A DNA stretch of 64,000 nt, taken from positions 3,793,834 through 3,857,833 of the forward strand of contig JAPTYO010000023.1 in assembly GCA_036873135.1 (NCBI GenBank). The letters run 5' to 3'. A model generated the notes under the pieces. It had not been told where the DNA came from. It saw only the letters and a list, made by a program, of their open reading frames with translations, and searched no databases. The position numbers and the translations under genes were made by a program. Below are positions 56,991 to 64,000 of this stretch, piece by piece. Origin of the DNA: Clarkia xantiana subsp. parviflora (taxonomy: Eukaryota > Streptophyta > Magnoliopsida > Myrtales > Onagraceae). The first letter of the stretch is position 1. The number at the start of each line of letters is the position of its first letter.

Positions 56991-57578
56991 TCTTATTTAT
57001 TGGAATAGTAACAGGTCATTTAGTATCTTATTACTAGATCGTGTATGTTATAACTATTCATAACCATATATCTACGTTAAATATTTACAATTTAATGTAT
57101 TATTATTCTTACAAGGTGTGACAAAAAAAAAAACTAAATATACAAGTTCAGATCCACCAACGGGTTTCGTTTGGTGCCCAAAAATGCAACTTTCCCAAAC
57201 ACACAACATTAAGCAATGTATATACAATTGGCCAGAAAAAAACAATATATATACAATTAATTCAATATTAATCAATACAGAATGCTTATATGTTCTTAGC
57301 TTCCAACATCAAACAAACAACAAATTACATATCTTGTGCAGATTCTACTTTCCTACTGTCAAACATAATTTTGCCTCATTTATTCAATCTCATTCTTTAC
57401 CTCTTGCTATTCTTCATCATCATGGAACTGAAACTATTTTTAAACTACAAAACTCAAAATTACAGCAGCTGCCTGCATTAGAATCATGTTCTCAGACATT
57501 TTTTTAAAAAAAAATCTTTTTTTTTGGAGAAAAAAGAAGATTCAGAAAGAAAAATTGAAACCTTTGATGAGTGGTGAT

Positions 57579-60500
57579 TCAAAGCAAAGAGCTGAAGCTT
57601 TCGACAGGATCCGACTCTTCAAGCATAGATGCAGCTTGAAAGCAATCAACTGCATCAGTATTACGACCATCGTTCTTGTGAACCATTCCCAGGTAATACC
57701 AAGCCATTCTGTTGGTGGGTTCGATCCTCAATGCATCACCGAGCAACCCTCTTGCAACCGGTAGAGCTTGCTCGCCTGTCTTCAATAGCAGGGCTCCAAT
57801 TAGGATCTTGCAAGGGACATACGATGGCTCCAGTAGTAGGGCTTTGAGGTAGGATCCAAGAGCTTCATAGTACTTTCCTTGTTTCTCATATATAGTACCT
57901 GTCACATTATCCAATCTTAAGAAACTTTACAAGTAAAAAGGAAAACTAAACTTTTAAAGGTAAAATGGGGTGGAATAATCAAACAGTTTTTCTGAAATAG
58001 TAAAAAAATTAGACTTTATAACTTGAAACAGGGCTTTTTACAGTTTTTACGTATTTCAATACCAACCCGATAGAGTATATATACTAACATATTAGACGAT
58101 AAAAATGCAGTTTTGGCTGAAACAGAGCTAAGAAAAAAAATAATTCTGCAAAGTGTAAAGCTTGGTGAGAAATTTCATGAGAAAGTGAAAACAGATCGCA
58201 AGAAAGTGAAAATAATAATAACAATAATTTAAATTTTTAATAATTTACGCGAAAGAAACGGTTGAGTGGAATAATCAACAGTTTTTTGAAACAGTAAAAG
58301 ATTCAACTTTCTGACTTGCCCATATTAGGTTTTGCATATGCAAGCAACTTTGTGTAGGTAAAAAGATTAATCCATAATTGTACACTGAAACAGTCATAAC
58401 CGAAGATATATGCAAATAACCAAAGCACTGAAAGTAAAAACTGCAACTTTCACAAAATGGGGAGCGATTAAGAGACTTACCTTCTGTGCGTAATGCTTCA
58501 GCAGAGTACGCTTTTGATTCTCTTGATTTTGAGAGGCAAACCTCTGCATCCTTCAAGTGCGAGAGGCTAGAATATAAACTTGCAAGACCATGCCAGACTT
58601 CAAATTCATTATCCTTCTCATCTTCCCACTGCAACAAGCAAGATGTAAACGAAGGAATCAATGAGCAAATTTGAGGGTCGCTTCATGTAATTGCAAGAAT
58701 GATGAGCAGAAAAACAAACTTTGCTTTCTACCTGATTTGAATTTTTATTGGGGCCAAAAGTTTTCTTTTGGGCTTGAACCAAAGCAAGGAGGTACTTATA
58801 AGTCTCAATAGCCTCGAGTGGCAGAGATTGAGAAATTTTCAGCTTTGCTTTCAACCGAAGCAGCGGTCCCTGGTCCCATTTTGCAGTCTCATCTAAAGCA
58901 GCATCCGTGACAACTTCAGCCTCAGAGAATCTCTGTTGAGCAGACAACACTAATGCAAGTAATCTCCATCCCTTCAAAACAGACCCTCCGGTTATATCAA
59001 TGAACCGCTTGGCAAATCTCAAAGCAGTACTTAAATTCCTATGCTCTGCGTACTGCACTCCAAGCTCAAAAATAAGGTCCAAATTGTGTGGCTCTAATGC
59101 CAATGCAGCATCTAAGGATTTCAGCGCCTCGGATTGAAGACGAGACCTCTCCACATCGGAAGAAGCCACTTTAGCTTGCTTCCCAAGGCAAAGACCCAAC
59201 AACCTTAGACCAACACCTTTCAGATGTTCCTTATCTGTCCCTTGAGCAACAGCGATGAACTTATTTGCATATCCAACTCCTTCAGCAGCAAGAAGGATAT
59301 CTTGGGAACAGATTTTGGAAGCCATCAACAATGCCAAGAGAAAATCAGGGCGTTCGTTTTTATTCAGTGATTTTCTCAGCAGATTTAAAGCAGTGTTGTT
59401 CTGCCCTGCTGCACTATAACAGAACCCCATGATATTCCACCTGTCAACTCGATGGTAGAGACCAGGAATCACCTCCTCATACAGCTTAGCCAAAACCGAG
59501 GTTTGGCTGCATAAAGAGAGTGCAAATGTCAGGTGCTCCATCACAGAAGGGTCCCACTTGACAACACCGAGAGAAAACTTCCTCGTGAGGATCATTAGAA
59601 GTAGAATGGCCTCTTCCAAATTGTTTCTAGGTACAAACGATCCCTCGACTTGGTCAGCCAGAGTTGGTGGGGTCGCCTCCACTCCACTGTACAGCAGAAA
59701 AATAGCGAATGCTTTCTGAATTCGTGCACAAGATTCATTATCGAGGCTCCATTGGCTGAGAAGGGCACGTCTATAAGAGGTTATTGCTTCAGCACAGCTA
59801 CCAGCTTTCTTCCGTAGCTCTGGGAGGAGCTCCGCTGCATGGCTAACTGTCTCTGTCACTCTGCTGTCTATCTGTACATCTGGCAGTCCTTGAGGGTATA
59901 TTTTCTCCACAGCATCAAGAAGACTTGCACATTCATTAGCAGCCTCTGCACACACCAAAAAAAAAAAATATTCATACCATTTCATTACAATTTCTGAGAA
60001 TGTGTTAGGGATATAATTATCCATAATATATTGGAATATATTATTATTAGTGATAATGTTAGATCTATTATTAGTGATAAGATTAGATTTTATATTTCAT
60101 ATTGTTATCTATTAGAATATCATATCTATTTAGATTGTACTGGTCTAGTCCTATATAAGGGATGCAGTTACTGAATAAGAAGATAAGCAGAAAAGTTATT
60201 TTAATTATCTAGTTCTTAGTTAGATTAGTTCTTATGTTAGATTAGTTCTTCGGGTTATCAAGACCCATAACAGAATGTCAATAGGATATCTGTAATTTAC
60301 CTATCAATTTTCCAAGCTTTTGAAGAGATTTTGCTTTTAAGTAAATGGCTTCAAGGAGAAGGCTAGCAGCAGGCGAAAACTGCATTGAATCTCCTCGGGA
60401 CCGGGTTGGTTTTTTAACTCCTCCTTTGTCAGCAGCTGCCGGTTGCATTTTCTGAATAGCAGATTGAAGATCAATGCCTTCAAATACACGAAGAGCAGCT

Positions 60501-60848
60501 TCCACATTCCCTCTTTGGTATTCCAACCTACCAAGAAGAGCTCTTGCTTCCTGTGAAATTGGAAAAAAAAAAAGTGCGAATGAAAAAAGTCGACATTATT
60601 ATTATTTAAAAAAACGAAAAAGTAGTTTGTTAGTTTAGGTGGAGACAAGATTCATAATTGTCTAAAAGAACAACCTCGGAATTAAGTGAGAGCCCCTCCC
60701 GCAATGAAGATTCTGCCTCTTGAATGTTTCCCTCATCGAGTTTTGCTTCAAGATCTGCAGTACTTACAGACTGCCCATTCGCACGGACTTCGCGAACTGA
60801 GGAATCATCTCCAACCTCGCTGAGATCTGTTGATTGGCTCTGTGCCAT
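57579..60848 (-). CDS. NPG1: NPG1-like TPR protein, 5 exons, 701 aa
   Basis: Similar along its length to NO POLLEN GERMINATION 1, a calmodulin-binding tetratricopeptide protein needed for pollen germination; the related NPGR proteins are an alternative assignment. Exons: 60675-60848, 60301-60550, 58732-59945, 58481-58628, 57579-57898, all GT-AG, phases closing to 701 aa (Arabidopsis NPG1 is about 704). Typical segments: EAKLDEGNIQEAESSLREGL in exon 1, ARALLGRLEYQRGNVEAALR, SAAELLPEL-type helices, GLRLLGLCLGKQAKV, LIFELGVQYAEHRN, AQQRFSEAEVVTDAALDETA, and C-terminal NRMAWYYLGMVHKNDGR with SMLEESDPVESFSSLL. No lesion seen. Intron 2 carries a solo LTR (60003-60272). Confidence 0.93.
60003..60272. 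mobile_element. Solo LTR (270 bp) in intron 2 of the NPG1-like gene
   Basis: Starts TGTTAGGGATATAATTATCC and ends AAGACCCATAACA (TG...CA). A perfect 5-bp target duplication GAATG lies at 59998-60002 and 60273-60277. Contains CTATATAAGGGATGCAG, an LTR-type TATA box on the plus strand, so it points against the host gene. Family unknown; probably copia or a TRIM. Confidence 0.85.
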
Positions 60849-61940
60849 TTTGAGCTATCAATTGCACATGTCACTTTTCTCTAAGTATTGTCCTAACAAC
60901 ACAGCAGTTCTCCGAATTTTTTTTGCTTGTAAACCTATCCCAAAATGCAAAGGAAATACATGAGCTACAATGCAATCACAGTAGAAGGCAAAAATGCAGC
61001 AAAGCACAAATTGTAGGCATGATAGACTAAATCATATCTAGCTTGTTATAGCAGGAGGCTAATGCCGACAGTATACTGGGAATTCAAATCATTTCCTGTT
61101 AAAGAGACGGATTTTAGTCAACGGGCATGGTTATTGATGATCACACAGCAGAAACAAGCTACATTAGATCAATGCGTAAGAGAATGTCAACTTTCAGATC
61201 CAACCAGGAACGAATACTCAATCTCGGGGCCGACAGCATTTGAATAACCATTTACGACCAAGGGCTCGACATGTATCATTAACAGAATCAAATCAAGGGG
61301 CGAAACCTCCAAAAGAAGCACGCATCAATTGCTTATAACTTTCTTTCTGGTCTGAGGAATTTGGCTAACCTTGGGGGTAATGAAGGACCCACCAACGGAA
61401 TGCGACGCCGATTGAGAAGGGCAGCCGTGATTGGAACGCAGCGCATCACCGATTTGGAGAGAATGCAGTTGTTTTATGTGGAGATTCCTCCAGAAAGAGA
61501 GAGCAGTTGGATCTCAATTGAAATGATGAAATTGGTTTCAGTTTCGAGCTTTTCTGCTTCCATTTCTTACAAATGGTTTAAAAATAAAAAATTGCAAATA
61601 TATATAATTATAATTAATTTTAAAAAAAATGGCAATTATCTTTTTCCATGTATCTTCTCATGTAAGATAAAAAAAAATGTATATTCTCATGTGATGAAAA
61701 AACATGTATTTATTATTTTTAAGCTAGTTATTGAATTATTTATTGATAATATATATATTCAATTCAAGTCGAGTTCAACATTAAACTCGAGTCGAATGCA
61801 TAATTAAGTCGAGTCGAGCTCAAATTAAGGTGCATTATTTATGATTTAATTAAAAAATTATAAAGCTCGAACCGAGCTCGAACTCATCGAGTATGGCACC
61901 GAGTCGAACGAGCTCAATTAAAATGAGTCGAGCTCGCCGG
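60849..61940. other. Upstream region of the NPG1-like gene, then AT-rich and GAGCTCG-rich repeats
   Basis: 60849-61560 is the probable promoter and 5' UTR region of the minus-strand gene; no other gene recognised. 61750-61940 is rich in GAGTCGAGCTCGAACTCG motifs, the remnant of a dispersed palindromic repeat. Confidence 0.45.
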
Positions 61941-62670
61941 ATATGTTTGAAAACTTTTAGTTTTTGGTCAATCCGTTAGTTGACCGTCAGTTTGACCGTT
62001 AAATAGTCATGTGACTTGCACATGCCTAGTCCCAAAATTTTATTTTGTCAGTTTAGTCCTCAAAATTATTGTCCTAATTTTTTATTTTTACAATTTAGCC
62101 CCTAAACATTATCAACCGCACCCTAATAGTAAATTGACCTAACCATGGTCCGACCCATGGCTGGGTCGGACCATGACTAGGGTCTCCGGACTTGGGTGAC
62201 CCTAACTATGGTACGACCTAGCCATGGGTTGGGTCATGGTTAGGTCAATTTAGCATTTGGGTCCAATTGATCAAATTGGACTATTGGGCAAAATTGACCT
62301 AGCCATTGTCCGACCCATGGCTAGGGTCGCCGGACTTGGGCGACCATACCCATGGTCCGACCTAGCCATGGGCCTAACCATGGCTAGGTCAATTTAGTTC
62401 TAAGGTGCGGTTGATAATGTTTATGGGCAAAATTGCAAAAATAAAAGGTTAGGACAATAATTTTGAGGACTAAACTGAATAAAATAAAATTTTGGGACTA
62501 GGCATGTGCAAGTCACATGACTATTTAACGGTCAAACTGACGGTCAACTAACGGATTGACCAAAAATCAAAAGTTTTCAAACATATGGTACCAAAACTAG
62601 GCAAAAAAATATATATATAACCAAAACCCAAGAGTTGTCAAACACGTTGGACCAAAAGACCTATTAACCC
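61941..62670. mobile_element. Second copy of the 730-bp TIR element (left end truncated)
   Basis: Same arms (AGTTTGACCGTTAAATAGTC, GACTTGCACATGCCTAG, TTAGTCCTCAAAATTATTGT) and the same CCATGGCTAGGTCGGACC core as 50481-51210. The right end ACCTATTAACCC is present. The left outer part of the arm (about 90 bp) is missing: the sequence starts at ATATGTTTGAAAACTTTT. Confidence 0.75.
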
Positions 62671-63180
62671 AAAAATAAATGGAAATCCTAATAAAGTTAT
62701 CAATTTATATTTATACACTTATAAAATTTGAACTAGTAAATGCTAAAAAAAAAAAAAATCAATCAGCTAACAATATCATAATTAACCCATTATTTTTTCC
62801 ACCTAACATAGCAGACATGTTGGGCACGGCCAATAACTTGTTGGGGCTCCAGATTTCATGGGACCGCATATTGTGAAGTGGCTTCACAATAAAGGTTTTT
62901 AAAATTATACATTTTACTAGAATTGCAACGAGTTACACTTTTAGTCCGAAATTTCATTTATGAAACTCAATTTACAATTTTACTTTTCACTTCATTTTGC
63001 TAGTTAATTAATTATATTGTTGTATGCAGATACACCTGAGTCCTATATAATTGTGCATAATACACATATAGTGACTCTAGCTCCACACACCAACACTCCC
63101 ATAATTTTTATTAAAATTTCATTAACATATTATTTTATTGGCTACAAAATGTCGCATCAATCACCACATGATTAATGGTG
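62671..63180. other. AT-rich intergenic DNA
   Basis: No gene or recognisable element. Confidence 0.7.
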
Positions 63181-63184
63181 TTAT

Positions 63185-64000
63185 GCAGTGTTATAAGAAC
63201 CGGACCGGACCGGTGGTCCGAATCGGAATCGGAGCCTCCAATGGTCCGGTTTAAGCAAATTCGGAGGATATAAGCGAACCCGGTTCAATTGACCGATTTT
63301 TAACGAACCGCCCGTTTTTTAGACAACCCGGCGGTCCACCGGTTCGCCACCTGTCATGAAATAAAAATAAAAAAACCTAGCCGCCTCCACTCCACCTTCT
63401 TCTTCTGCTTCCATGGAAGACTAGCAGCATCTTCGTCTTCTTCTTTCTTCTCCACCACCACCGTCGGTCGTCCTTCTCCGTAGCCACCATCACCCGCCAT
63501 CCGAAAACGGTGAAGATTCGATGTTGAGCTTGGTCCGACAACAACACTGGGGCAAGGAAGCTTCTGCACTGTGGATCTGGAGAAGGGAAGGAGCGGATCT
63601 GGAGGAGGAAAGGAGAGAAGCCGTGTATGAAGTTATATGCAAAGTAAATTGGAGTTACCGATAGGCTTGGGCATAAAAACCGGTCCGGCCGGACTGGTTC
63701 GGAACTGGTCTGGAACCGGACCGTTTGGAACCGGTCCGGAGTGAACCGGTCCAAATTGGACTGGTTTATAACCCCTAAATTGGAACCAGTCCAAGGGGTA
63801 TACCAAACCAGTCCAATAAACCAGTCCGGACCGGTTTTGAACCGCTTTTTAATAAAAAAAATAAAAAAAAAAAACGTTTTGACCGAGATTTTTTTATTTT
63901 TTTTTTAAAAAACCCGATTTTTGACCGGTTTCTGACCGGTTTCTGACTGGTTTTGACTGGTTTTGGACCGATTTTTATTGATAAAACCGGTCCGACCTAC
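63185..64000. repeat. CCGGT/CCGGAC-rich dispersed repeats, running off the window
   Basis: 63190-63350 and 63675-64000 contain dense copies of ACCGGTCCGGA/ACCGGTTTTGACC motifs, some inverted. TAGGCTTGGGCATAAAAACC at about 63663 resembles the termini of hAT-type MITEs. Between them (63370-63640) is a CT/GA-rich stretch with CTTCTTC runs; the small frames across it look like low-complexity artefacts. Confidence 0.55.

Noticed and set aside
61361..61807. 148-codon plus-strand frame
   Set aside because: It starts in the upstream region of the NPG1-like gene and runs into AT-rich low-complexity sequence; no domain.
63354..63754. Frames in the CCGG-rich terminal region
   Set aside because: They come from CT-rich and CCGGT-type simple repeats.

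Overview
The window is nuclear DNA of a flowering plant, most probably a eudicot. Three conserved intron-containing plant genes are present: a chloroplast thylakoidal processing peptidase, a peroxisomal polyamine oxidase and an NPG1-type TPR protein. They sit among plant-specific repeats: Tat/Retand-lineage Ty3 elements, a Ty1/copia element, Helitron-like elements, Mutator-like and Tourist-like MITEs, and a satellite array. Introns have plant-like borders and the intergenic DNA is AT-rich. The species cannot be named from what is visible.

Layout. 1-6624: 3' part of a Retand-like LTR retrotransposon (copy A) with an internally deleted gag-pol, 3' tandem repeats, a spliced antisense gene and a 760-bp LTR. 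6630-7690: an orphan C-terminal exon and a probable solo LTR. 7963-10205: six-exon thylakoidal processing peptidase gene (+). 10836-15773: about 28 copies of a ~179-bp satellite whose core looks like a 27-nt exon. 15774-21494: degenerate copia element (-). 21779-22506: foldback MITE. 23378-36685: a long-TIR Mutator-like element of about 1.7 kb, split by a young, full-length Retand-like element (copy B, 24470-36078) with identical-length 761-bp LTRs, a CCAGT target duplication and an intact gag-pol of 1886 aa. 36702-49076: Helitron-derived DNA, including two elements of one family lying end to end; one carries ClpB (Hsp100) gene fragments. A Tourist-like MITE and AT-rich direct repeats follow. 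49640-51210: two further TIR elements. 51634-55243: ten-exon polyamine oxidase gene (-). 57579-60848: five-exon NPG1-like gene (-) with a solo LTR in intron 2. 61941-64000: another copy of the 50-kb TIR element and a CGGT-rich repeat that runs off the window.

The three host genes have no evident shared pathway; they are separate single genes. The main biology is in the mobile DNA. The two Retand-like copies share an antisense transcription unit with its own TATA-like box and splice sites. In copy A this antisense gene is open while gag-pol has lost about 3.1 kb in two in-frame steps. In copy B gag-pol is intact while the antisense gene carries a nonsense codon and a one-base length change. 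The satellite next to the peptidase gene, with a conserved splice-acceptor, 27-nt core and splice-donor unit containing a perfect 7-bp stem, is the least expected structure in the window.
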